Part shown: piece by piece, positions 1 to 6,064 of the stretch
Layout: every line of letters begins with the position of its first letter
Numbering within the stretch: position 1 is the stretch's first letter
Assembly (NCBI GenBank): GCA_013696525.1
Contig: JACCYK010000357.1
Location: 1-9,576, forward strand
DNA from: Chloroflexia bacterium
GTDB taxonomy: Bacteria; Chloroflexota; Chloroflexia; Thermomicrobiales; UBA6265
DNA length: 9,576 nucleotides
Reading direction: 5' to 3'
Notes under the pieces: model-generated
Told to the model about the DNA's origin: nothing
The model's input: only the letters and a program-made list of their open reading frames with translations
The model's database searches: none
Program-made: the position numbers and the translations under genes

Positions 1-469
1 GTTCGTAGGTGATCCAGACCGCGCCGTGTTCCAGCGAGTGAACGGCGTTTTCGCTCCGAACTGGAGCGCTGTAGTAGCCGCAGTTTTGCCAGATGGCATC
101 ATGCTCGCCGCCGACCGGCGGCGTCTCCGCGTAATCGACTGGCCCTGAGACGTGGAGATTACCGGTGTAGGCGAAATCGGCGACACCCTCGGGGATCACG
201 ACCGGCTGCTGTTCCTGAATGAACTGGTACACAAAGAAGGCGACAACCGCCACGGCCAACACGCCAAACCCAATCAGGCCGATCTTGGTCAGCGTCCAAT
301 TCCGCTGATCGCGCTGGTATTCGGCGGTGCGTTGTTCGCGCCGTTGCCGGATCATCTCGGGTCGGCGCTCCGCTCGCGGCGCCTTGATCGCCGGCCCAGC
401 GGCGGCTCGATTCTGGACCCGCGCCGACGCCCGTCCGCTTTTTCGATTCGTGTTGTCGTTGCTTGTCAT
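1..469 (-). CDS. DUF3105 family membrane-anchored protein, 3' end cut by window edge
   Basis: Read by hand on the minus strand from ATG at 469; 156 codons are visible and the frame is still open at base 1. The N-terminus (residues 1-58) is very basic and Arg/Ala-rich. A single hydrophobic segment (about 60-84, [17 protein letters not shown]...) follows, so the topology is probably a cytoplasmic tail, one membrane span and an outside domain. That domain carries the DUF3105 signature: [19 protein letters not shown] (about 106-123), a WQNCGYY motif (127-133) and [15 protein letters not shown] (141-155). The His and Cys residues are conserved in the family, whose biochemical function is not known to me. 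A GAGGGCGG stretch just before the ATG may serve as ribosome site. It lies 157 nt downstream of glyS on the same strand. Family assignment is by remembered motif; the role is unassigned. Confidence 0.85.
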   Translation of the reverse strand, partial: MTSNDNTNRKSGRASARVQNRAAAGPAIKAPRAERRPEMIRQRREQRTAEYQRDQRNWTLTKIGLIGFGVLAVAVVAFFVYQFIQEQQPVVIPEGVADFAYTGNLHVSGPVDYAETPPVGGEHDAIWQNCGYYSAPVRSENAVHSLEHGAVWITYE

Positions 470-562
470 TCCGCCCTCAACGACCTTTCATCTAGCTCCG
501 GCAGACAGCGACAGAGTTAAACTCAAGCGCCGTTCTCATCGATTTTGGAATCTTGGAACCAG

Positions 563-571
563 ATAGTACCA
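563..571 (-). promoter_or_regulatory. possible extended -10 promoter for the DUF3105 gene
   Basis: On the minus strand this reads TGGTACTAT, that is TG-N followed by TACTAT (5 of 6 to TATAAT). No recognisable -35 lies 17 nt upstream. Transcription would start near 556, leaving a leader of about 87 nt before the ATG at 469. The site is weak and could be chance; read-through from glyS is the alternative. Confidence 0.25.
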
Positions 572-626
572 CCCTTGTCCGGAGGTGCGGTCCGATCTTG
601 GCAGCGACGCCCGGCTTTCTCCAGAT

Positions 627-2051
627 CTATGCGATCTGCTGCCGAATCCACTCCGGCACCTCGGCGATCGTCATCCGTTGCTGGCTCATGTCATCGCGAT
701 CGCGGATTGTCACCGCCATGTCGTCCAACGAGTCGTAGTCCACGGTGAGGCAGAACGGCGTCCCGATCTCATCTTGGCGCCGGTAGCGCCTGCCTATATT
801 GCCCGTCTCGTCATAGTCGATGAGTGCTGCGGTCTTCTCTTGAATTGCATCGAACAGCCTCCAGGCGACCTCAGTTAGCTCCGGCTTCTTCATCAGCGGC
901 AGGATCGCGGCTTTGTACGGTGCAACTCGAGGGTGCAACCGCAGGACGACCCGCGTCTCAACCTTGCCGTTCACGTCGGCGACCTCCTCTTCGTCGTACG
1001 CCTCCAACAGAAGGATCAGACAGGTGCGGTCAACGCCGAAGGTTGGCTCGATCACATATGGCAGGTATCGCCGGTTCTCGACCTGATCAAAATAGGTCAG
1101 GTCTTCCCCACTCGTTTCCTGATGATGGCTCAGGTCAAAATCGGTCCGGTTGGCGAGCCCGTACAGCTCTTTCCACCCCATCGCGCCCGGGAACAGGTAC
1201 TCGAAATCGACCGTCCGGTCCGAGTAGTGCGACAACTCCTCTTTGCCGTGCTCACGTACCCGGACATACTCGTCTTCGACCCCGATCAGCCTGAGCCAGG
1301 CCCGCATCTCGGCGACCCAGGTCTCGAAGGCACTCGCGGCTTCGTCGGGCTTGACGAAAAACTCGATCTCCATCTGCTCAAACTCGAGCAGCCGGAAAAT
1401 GAAGTTGCCCGGCGTAATCTCGTTGCGGAACACCTTGCCGATCTGGGCGATGCCGAACGGCACCTTGACTCGCGCCGTGGCCAGGATGTTCTTGTACTGA
1501 ATGAACATGGCCTGCGCTGTTTCCGGCCGCAGGTACACCTTGAGGCCGGATTCCGTGACTGGCCCGATGGTGGTCTGGAACATCATGTTGAACTGCCGCG
1601 CCTCGGTCAGCGTCCGATTGCCACACACTTGGCACGGCAGGTTCGCCTCCGCCAGCACCGCGTTCATCTCCGCCGTGGACTTCCCCTCGACGTTCGTTCC
1701 CAGCCGCTCCTCGATGAGATGGTCGGCCCGGAAGCGGGACTTGCAGGTCCTGCAATCGACCATCGGATCACTAAAGCCGGCCACATGCCCAGACGCCTCC
1801 CAGACGCGGGGGTTCATCAAGATGCTGGCATCTAGTCCGACGATATCCCGTCGACGATGGACAAAGGTGCGCCACCAGAGGTCCTTGACGTTCCGTTTGA
1901 GCTCGATCCCGAGCGGGCCGTAGTCCCAGGTATTGGCCAGGCCGCCATAAATATCGGAGCCGGGGTACACGTAGCCGCGCCGTTTGCACAGGGCGGCGAC
2001 TTTCTCCATTGTTGCCACCCGAGTCGGGCGCGGCGTCTTCACGTCGGTCAT
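627..2051 (-). CDS. glyS: glycyl-tRNA synthetase (single-chain, dimeric type, EC 6.1.1.14)
   Basis: Charges tRNA-Gly with glycine in the cytoplasm, 474 aa. It is the eukaryote/Gram-positive-like alpha2 class II enzyme, not the GlyQ/GlyS tetramer. Numbering from ATG 2051: an N-terminal [14 protein letters not shown] element (about 24-37); an insertion with two Cys pairs, CRTC (100-103) and CQVC (140-143), that probably bind zinc; RPETAQAMF (175-183); class II motif 2 with [13 protein letters not shown] (208-220); the glycine-site segment around [10 protein letters not shown]; motif 3 EPTFGVDRT (335-343) with the catalytic Arg; and a C-terminal anticodon-binding domain (about 367-474) beginning [17 protein letters not shown]. 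Start choice: ATG 2051 has AAGGAG 12 nt upstream. A GTG at 2072 would add seven residues but has no ribosome site, and its codons would contain that AAGGAG. The gene begins 27 nt after the xer stop, so the two are probably co-transcribed. Confidence 0.97.
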   Translation of the reverse strand: MTDVKTPRPTRVATMEKVAALCKRRGYVYPGSDIYGGLANTWDYGPLGIELKRNVKDLWWRTFVHRRRDIVGLDASILMNPRVWEASGHVAGFSDPMVDCRTCKSRFRADHLIEERLGTNVEGKSTAEMNAVLAEANLPCQVCGNRTLTEARQFNMMFQTTIGPVTESGLKVYLRPETAQAMFIQYKNILATARVKVPFGIAQIGKVFRNEITPGNFIFRLLEFEQMEIEFFVKPDEAASAFETWVAEMRAWLRLIGVEDEYVRVREHGKEELSHYSDRTVDFEYLFPGAMGWKELYGLANRTDFDLSHHQETSGEDLTYFDQVENRRYLPYVIEPTFGVDRTCLILLLEAYDEEEVADVNGKVETRVVLRLHPRVAPYKAAILPLMKKPELTEVAWRLFDAIQEKTAALIDYDETGNIGRRYRRQDEIGTPFCLTVDYDSLDDMAVTIRDRDDMSQQRMTIAEVPEWIRQQIA

Positions 2052-2063
2052 GCTTTGCGCGAG

Positions 2064-2069
2064 CTCCTT
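2064..2069 (-). promoter_or_regulatory. ribosome binding site deciding the glyS start
   Basis: AAGGAG on the minus strand, 12 nt before ATG 2051. The spacing is longer than usual, but the competing upstream GTG at 2072 has no purine-rich site at all. Confidence 0.6.
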
Positions 2070-2078
2070 CACCGTGGA

Positions 2079-3131
2079 CTACGCTTGCGGCACCGTGATA
2101 TCCCGTCCCACCGTATTCGCGGCTTCATCAGCCGCTCCAACCGCCGAGCCTTCAGCGAGTTGGGCGCCGGCATCCGGTTCATGCTCGCGATAGGACTGAT
2201 CCGAACCGTTCGCCATCAATCGCTGATAGACCTGCGTGGTCGAAATATTGACGTGGCCCAGAATGCGTTGGACCTCACTCAGCTCCGCCCCTTCGCTCAA
2301 TCGGTGCGCGGCAAACGTATGCCGGAGCGTGTGGGGAGTAATCCCGCTGATCTTGGCTTGCTGGGCATACGACTTAAGGATCAGCCAAAACCCCTGACGA
2401 GTCAATCGACGGCCCCGATGATTCAAAAAGAGCGCCGCCTCCGAGCGTAGGTCGAGCGTTGGTCGCGCCGCTCGCAAGTACTGGTCTACCGCCCGTGTCG
2501 CCCGCTCGCGCAACGCGATGATGCGGGAGCGACCGGCCGGGCCGGCCCGCAGCTCACCGTTCGTGACGTTGACATCGTCGTTGTCGAGCGCCACCAGCTC
2601 GCTCACTCGCATCCCGGTAGCATAGAGCGCTTCCAGCATGGCGCGATCCCGGATCGCTTCCGGCCGGCCCGCGTGGTCAGGATCGCCGGCGCCCGGCTGC
2701 GCGAGAAGGCGGTTGATCTCCGCTCGGGTGATTGAGCGCGGTGTATACCGATCGACCTTCGGCGAGGCCATGCTCGCCGCCGGGTCCGACCGCATGCGAC
2801 CCTCGGTGAGCAGATAATTGCAAAACGATTTGATCGCCGCCGTCTTTCTCGCCACCGTGGCGGCGGCGTACGACAGTCCCCGTAAGTGAAGCAGATAGGT
2901 CGTCAGGTGCCCCTCGGTAAGCTCATCCCAGGTTGGGACCGAGATCTCCAGGCCGGCCATCCGGTCGATCTGGCGGTTCGCGACCGTCCCGGCGCCGATC
3001 GCGTCATCTGGACCAAGGCGGAGGTACACCAAGAATTGGCTCAAGTCGTTTCTGTAGGCATAGATCGTGTTGACCGAAAAGCCGCGCTCGGTCTCCAAGA
3101 CCTGGAGAAAACGGTCGATATCGTCCTGCAT
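2079..3131 (-). CDS. xerC/xerD: XerC/XerD-like tyrosine recombinase with substituted active-site lysine
   Basis: 350 aa from ATG 3131. The N-terminal SAM-like DNA-binding domain (about 1-100) has the typical RGFSVNTIYAYRNDL and KTAAIKSFCNYLL helices; the catalytic domain follows DPAASMASPK. Active-site residues seen: Arg175 (ATGMRVSEL), His267 and Arg270 (HTLRH), His293 (LGH), Tyr302 (TTQVYQRL), with XerD-like spacing (R-H 23, H-Y 9). The GKG.K.R hairpin of XerD is GPAGRSR here, so the catalytic Lys position is Pro198. A tail of 48 residues follows Tyr302, longer than the roughly 20 of E. coli XerD, and is rich in Ala, Glu and Asp. The family resolves chromosome dimers at dif or moves mobile DNA; nothing mobile is visible nearby, so a chromosomal Xer role is likely. 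XerC versus XerD cannot be settled here. The start is uncertain: a TTG at 3191 would add 20 residues, but the N-terminal match to Xer proteins begins at MQDDIDRFL; the ribosome site is weak (GGGGG). Confidence 0.9.
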   Translation of the reverse strand: MQDDIDRFLQVLETERGFSVNTIYAYRNDLSQFLVYLRLGPDDAIGAGTVANRQIDRMAGLEISVPTWDELTEGHLTTYLLHLRGLSYAAATVARKTAAIKSFCNYLLTEGRMRSDPAASMASPKVDRYTPRSITRAEINRLLAQPGAGDPDHAGRPEAIRDRAMLEALYATGMRVSELVALDNDDVNVTNGELRAGPAGRSRIIALRERATRAVDQYLRAARPTLDLRSEAALFLNHRGRRLTRQGFWLILKSYAQQAKISGITPHTLRHTFAAHRLSEGAELSEVQRILGHVNISTTQVYQRLMANGSDQSYREHEPDAGAQLAEGSAVGAADEAANTVGRDITVPQA

Positions 3132-3148
3132 GCCAGAACCCCCGGTGG

Positions 3149-3185
3149 ACGCTAGACTCTCGCCCGCGATTACGCACCCTAGCGT
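3149..3185. repeat. 7-bp inverted repeat in the ald-xer gap
   Basis: ACGCTAG (3149-3155) and CTAGCGT (3179-3185) are perfect inverted arms around 23 nt; within them the minus strand has GCG-TAAT-CGC. It lies just after the ald stop and before the xer start and could form a hairpin in the ald-xer transcript. There is no following T-run, so it is not a convincing intrinsic terminator. Confidence 0.35.
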
Positions 3186-3191
3186 TGGCAA

Positions 3192-4331
3192 CTAGGCCCT
3201 GGCCGCCGCCAGCCGCGGCCGAAGTGCTTCCGTCAGCGGCGTGTACCGAATATCCAGCGCCTCCGCCACGGCCTCGAACGTCACCTCGCCATTAAGGACA
3301 TTCACTCCTGAAGCGAGGGCTGGATCTCGGGCCACGGCCGCGGCCAAACCGTCCTCCGCCAACTCGAGCGCATAATGCAGCGTCGCGTTGGATAGGGCCA
3401 GCGTGCTTGTCCTCGGCACCGCGCCCGGCATGTTCGTCACGCAGTAGTGAAGCACCCCATCGACGAAGTAGATCGGATCACTATGCGACGTCGGCCGGGC
3501 GGTCTCGATGCACCCTCCCTGGTCGATCGCCACATCGACAATGACCGAGCCGGGGCGCATCGTCGCCACCATGCCGGCCGTCACCAAGCGAGGCGCTTTC
3601 GCCCCGGCGATCAGCACGGCGCCGATCACCAGGTCCGCCTCGCGCACCGCCTCGGCAATGTTGCGCCGGTTTGAGGCCAACGTCGACACCCGCCCGGTCA
3701 GCACCTGATCCAGATACCGCAAGCGGTCGATGTTTCGATCCACGATCGTCACCCGCGCCCCAAGCCCCAGCGCCATCTCCGCCGCGTTCGTGCCAACCAC
3801 GCCGCCGCCAATGACCACCACATTGGCCGCGGGCACCCCCGGCACGCCACCGAGCAGAAGTCCTCCCCCGCCGTTCGTCGATTCGAGATAGTGGGCGCCG
3901 ACCTGGACCGACATCCGGCCCGCGACCTCGCTCATCGGCGTCAACAGTGGCAAATCGCCGGATTTGTCCCGAACCGTTTCGTAGGCGACCGCTTGGACCC
4001 GATTGCGGATCAGCGCTCGCGTCAGCAGCTCGTCCGCCGCCAGATGGAGGTAGGTAAAAAGCAACTGGCCGGGCCGCAGGAGATCGTACTCCGAGACCAC
4101 CGGTTCTTTGACCTTCAAAATCATGCCGGATTTGGCAAAGACATCGCCAGGCCCCGGCGCAATTGCCGCCCCGGCGTGTTGGTATTCGGCATCTGAAAAG
4201 CCGCTGCCCAACCCGGCGAACGTTTCCACGATCACCGTGTGCCCACGCTCGACAAACTCGCCCACGCCGGCCGGTGTCATCGACACCCGGTGCTCTCGGT
4301 CTTTGACTTCCTTGGGCACGCCGACAATCAT
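3192..4331 (-). CDS. ald: alanine dehydrogenase (NAD-dependent, EC 1.4.1.1)
   Basis: Interconverts L-alanine and pyruvate plus ammonia with NAD, in the cytoplasm; normally hexameric. 379 aa from ATG 4331, close to the family length of about 370-377. Residues known from the Mycobacterium enzyme sit at the same numbers: Arg15 (DREHRV), Lys75 (LKVKEP), His96 (YLHLA) and Asp270 (VAIDQGG). The Rossmann fold has [11 protein letters not shown] (174-184) and the NAD-selecting Asp198 (TIVDRN). The C-terminal half has [23 protein letters not shown]. Start choice: GAGGAG at 4341-4346 lies 9 nt before this ATG, and the family N-terminus is MIVGVPKE. The open frame continues upstream to 4457, but those codons include an 18-bp DNA duplication and look like leader. 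First gene of a possible ald-xer-glyS unit, suggesting amino-acid or growth-linked expression (inference). Confidence 0.97.
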   Translation of the reverse strand: MIVGVPKEVKDREHRVSMTPAGVGEFVERGHTVIVETFAGLGSGFSDAEYQHAGAAIAPGPGDVFAKSGMILKVKEPVVSEYDLLRPGQLLFTYLHLAADELLTRALIRNRVQAVAYETVRDKSGDLPLLTPMSEVAGRMSVQVGAHYLESTNGGGGLLLGGVPGVPAANVVVIGGGVVGTNAAEMALGLGARVTIVDRNIDRLRYLDQVLTGRVSTLASNRRNIAEAVREADLVIGAVLIAGAKAPRLVTAGMVATMRPGSVIVDVAIDQGGCIETARPTSHSDPIYFVDGVLHYCVTNMPGAVPRTSTLALSNATLHYALELAEDGLAAAVARDPALASGVNVLNGEVTFEAVAEALDIRYTPLTEALRPRLAAARA

Positions 4332-4340
4332 GGCCGCGGG

Positions 4341-4346
4341 CTCCTC
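4341..4346 (-). promoter_or_regulatory. ribosome binding site of ald
   Basis: GAGGAG on the minus strand, 9 nt before ATG 4331. This fixes the ald start against the longer open frame that runs up to 4457. Confidence 0.8.
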
Positions 4347-4392
4347 GATTACCACAACTCGCCAACGGAACGACCTCTCGTCGAGGACTGAG

Positions 4393-4405
4393 CCCGCCAG
4401 GCGGG
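4393..4405. repeat. 13-bp palindrome CCCGCCAGGCGGG
   Basis: Perfect inverted repeat CCCGCC-A-GGCGGG in the presumed ald leader. It shares the CCGCCAGG...GCGG core with the palindrome at 4583-4596 in front of rseP, so both could be copies of one operator, or simple GC-rich hairpins. Confidence 0.4.
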
Positions 4406-4409
4406 TCAA

Positions 4410-4445
4410 TTCGAACGACGACAAGCGTTCGAACGACGACAAGCG
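4410..4445. repeat. perfect 18-bp tandem duplication
   Basis: TTCGAACGACGACAAGCG occurs at 4410-4427 and again, identically and immediately adjacent, at 4428-4445. Each unit begins with the palindrome TTCGAA. If transcription of ald starts near 4467, both copies lie in its 5' leader, about 20 to 60 nt from the start. In the open frame upstream of the ald ATG they encode a repeated RLSSFE, which is probably not translated. It may be a pair of direct-repeat binding sites or a slippage duplication. Confidence 0.9.
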
Positions 4446-4473
4446 GCAGGTCGCCAACCACGGTTGCGGCGAG

Positions 4474-4482
4474 ATTCTAACA
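4474..4482 (-). promoter_or_regulatory. possible extended -10 promoter for ald
   Basis: On the minus strand this reads TGTTAGAAT: an extended -10 TG-N plus TAGAAT (5 of 6 to TATAAT). No good -35 is found at 16-18 nt. It predicts a start near 4467 and a leader of about 135 nt that contains the tandem 18-bp repeats. Confidence 0.35.
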
Positions 4483-4582
4483 TAACGATCAACTCGGACT
4501 GACCGGCCACCAGTCGGGAACCTTCGGCGCGGACAATGTCCCTCGGCTCACAACGTAGTACCATTCGATGTGTTCCGGGTTT

Positions 4583-4596
4583 CCGCCAGGTGGCGG
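4583..4596. repeat. 14-bp palindrome CCGCCAGGTGGCGG
   Basis: Perfect hairpin arms CCGCCA/TGGCGG around GG, 38 nt before the rseP GTG. Related in sequence to the palindrome at 4393-4405 on the ald side. Confidence 0.4.
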
Positions 4597-4619
4597 GTAC
4601 CGGCCGGATTCAATGCGTT

Positions 4620-4624
4620 GGGAG
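4620..4624 (+). promoter_or_regulatory. ribosome binding site deciding the rseP start
   Basis: GGGAG, 10 nt before GTG 4635. It supports the GTG over the in-frame ATG at 4536, whose 33 extra codons do not resemble the family. Confidence 0.6.
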
Positions 4625-4634
4625 CTGCCACACC

Positions 4635-5975
4635 GTGCCCGAGGGATTGCTCAGCGGACTCCTCATTATTCCAATTCTCGCGGTACTCATTCTAGTTCAT
4701 GAGATTGGCCATTTCGTCGCCGCTCGATCGGTCGAGGTCAAGGTCGAGGAGTTCGGCATCGGCATCCCACCCCGGCTCAAGGGCTGGACTCGGAACGGCG
4801 TCGTTTGGTCAGTCAACTGGATCCCGTTTGGCGGCTTCGTCCGAGTACTCGGCGAAGACGGCAAGAATATGGATTCCGGTTCGATGAACACGAAATCGCC
4901 GCTGCAACGCGCCTTCTTCCTCGTCGCCGGCTCCGCCATGAATTTTCTCTTGGCCATCATCTTCATGGTCATCGTGGTCGGCGTTCAGGGGCTCACCAGT
5001 GCCACCGCTTACGTGAGCTTGGTCCAACCCGACTCTCCGGCCGCCGCCGCCGGGTGGCAATTCGGCGACCAAATCGTTGAGGTCGCGGGGGTGCCGGTCG
5101 ACACCGTCAACGACATTACGCGACAAACCAACCAGTTCCTGGACCGACCGATGAGCGTGATTATCGACCGCGGCGGAGAACGGATCGAGTCAACGGTAAC
5201 CCCGCGCTCGAATCCGCCCGCCGAGCAGGGCGCGACCGGGATCGAGATCGCCCAGGTGACCGCGGCCGACGTCTCCGTGTCAACGGTCTTTCCCGACTCG
5301 TTGGCGGCAGCCGCGGGGCTGCAATCAGGCGATCGCATCTCCAGTGTTAACGGCCTGCCGGCGACCGACAACTTCGCGGTCCTCGCCGCGCTCCAACGCG
5401 CGGCCGGCTCCGCCGCGGTGCTCAAGGTCGACCGCGAAGGTGCAACCGAAGACCTGACGATGCACGTCCCCGCGGACATCGGACCGGTGCGCGACACCAA
5501 CAACCTCGGCTTCGACGTCACGGTTGCCACGCGCTACTCGTCGGTCCCCCCGTCCAGGGTCATCCCGGTTGGCGTTGCGGAGACCTGGACCCAGGTGCAA
5601 GCCCTCTTTAGCGGGCTCGGGACGTTGCTCACCGGAGGCGCCTCGCTGGGAGACCTGGCCGGGCCAATCGGAATGGGTCAGTTGACCAGCCAGATCGTGG
5701 AACAGAGCGCGGCGCCTCTGTGGTTCACGATCGCGCAATTGACGATTTTCCTGTCACTCAACCTTGGCATCCTGAACCTGCTGCCGTTGCCGGCGTTGGA
5801 TGGCGGCAGACTACTCTTCGTCCTGGTCGAGGTGATCCGGGGTGGTCGCCGTATCTCCCCCGAACGGGAAGGACTGGTTCACTTCGCCGGGCTGGTCCTC
5901 TTGCTTGGATTCATGTTCGTCATCGCCTTTCTCGACATCGGTCGTATCATCGGCGGCCAATCGTTCTTGCCCTAA
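4635..5975 (+). CDS. rseP: RIP (site-2) zinc metalloprotease RseP with two PDZ domains
   Basis: Membrane-embedded protease that cuts single-span membrane substrates, classically anti-sigma factors and leftover signal peptides. 446 aa from GTG 4635. Segments: TM1 (about 4-21) running into the zinc motif HEIGH (22-26); the conserved FGIGIPPRL and NWIPFGGFVRVLGED regions (40-75); TM2 (about 93-119) with the AGSAMNFLLA motif; PDZ1 (about 120-198, SPAAAAGWQFGDQIVEV); PDZ2 (about 205-285, SLAAAAGLQSGDRISSVNG); TM3 (about 362-385) containing NLGILNLLPLPALDGGR with the third zinc ligand Asp389; and a final TM (about 414-434). All catalytic residues are present. Start choice: TM1 begins almost at once, as in the family, and GGGAG precedes the GTG; ATG 4536 is the alternative. 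ispG follows 89 nt later, a pairing common in bacteria, though dxr, cdsA and uppS are not next to it here. Its substrate in this organism is unknown. Confidence 0.95.
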   Translation: MPEGLLSGLLIIPILAVLILVHEIGHFVAARSVEVKVEEFGIGIPPRLKGWTRNGVVWSVNWIPFGGFVRVLGEDGKNMDSGSMNTKSPLQRAFFLVAGSAMNFLLAIIFMVIVVGVQGLTSATAYVSLVQPDSPAAAAGWQFGDQIVEVAGVPVDTVNDITRQTNQFLDRPMSVIIDRGGERIESTVTPRSNPPAEQGATGIEIAQVTAADVSVSTVFPDSLAAAAGLQSGDRISSVNGLPATDNFAVLAALQRAAGSAAVLKVDREGATEDLTMHVPADIGPVRDTNNLGFDVTVATRYSSVPPSRVIPVGVAETWTQVQALFSGLGTLLTGGASLGDLAGPIGMGQLTSQIVEQSAAPLWFTIAQLTIFLSLNLGILNLLPLPALDGGRLLFVLVEVIRGGRRISPEREGLVHFAGLVLLLGFMFVIAFLDIGRIIGGQSFLP

Positions 5976-6050
5976 CCGCTCTGGCCGCACGTATCTCCGC
6001 TTGCCGCCTGTGACCGAGTGCTTGAGCGCCTCATGCATAGCCTATTGACA

Positions 6051-6056
6051 AAGGAG
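6051..6056 (+). promoter_or_regulatory. ribosome binding site of ispG
   Basis: AAGGAG, 8 nt before ATG 6065; a near-ideal site that fixes the start. Confidence 0.85.
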
Positions 6057-6064
6057 CTTCGTTC

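Larger units (their letters stand above)
4332..4634. other. divergent ald / rseP intergenic region
   Basis: 303 nt between the ald ATG and the rseP GTG, without a supported gene. It holds, from left to right, the ald ribosome site, a 13-bp palindrome (4393-4405), a perfect 18-bp tandem duplication (4410-4445), a possible extended -10 site for ald (4474-4482), an 11-bp palindrome GGACAATGTCC (4531-4541), a 14-bp palindrome (4583-4596) and the rseP ribosome site (4620-4624). I see no convincing -35/-10 pair for rseP. Confidence 0.6.

Noticed and set aside
152..520. 122-codon + strand frame at the left edge
   Set aside because: Antisense to the DUF3105 gene, which has clear family motifs; no ribosome site or domain.
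933..1835. 300-codon open frame on the + strand opposite glyS
   Set aside because: It lies wholly antisense to a well-conserved synthetase; GC-rich codon bias routinely leaves such open frames, and its translation is low-complexity with no recognisable domain.
3160..3180. Minus-strand GGTGCGTAAT resembles the XerC arm of E. coli dif, next to a xer gene
   Set aside because: Only the first six or so bases match and no XerD arm follows after a six-base centre.
3481..4461. 326-codon minus-strand frame overlapping ald
   Set aside because: Out-of-frame shadow of ald, Arg/Gly-rich with no family features.
4465..4490. Minus-strand TTATGTTAGAA resembles the XerD arm of a dif site (TTATGTTAAAT)
   Set aside because: About 9 of 11 bases match, but the six-base centre and the opposite arm do not resemble dif and show no partial palindrome; it is more simply an extended -10 element.
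4536..4634. 33-codon N-terminal extension of rseP from ATG 4536
   Set aside because: Family proteins begin almost directly with the first membrane helix; the GTG at 4635 has a ribosome site and the extension shows no signal or domain.
6020..6046. TTGAGC ... TATTGA as a promoter for ispG
   Set aside because: The spacer is only 15 nt and the implied start would fall inside the ribosome binding site.
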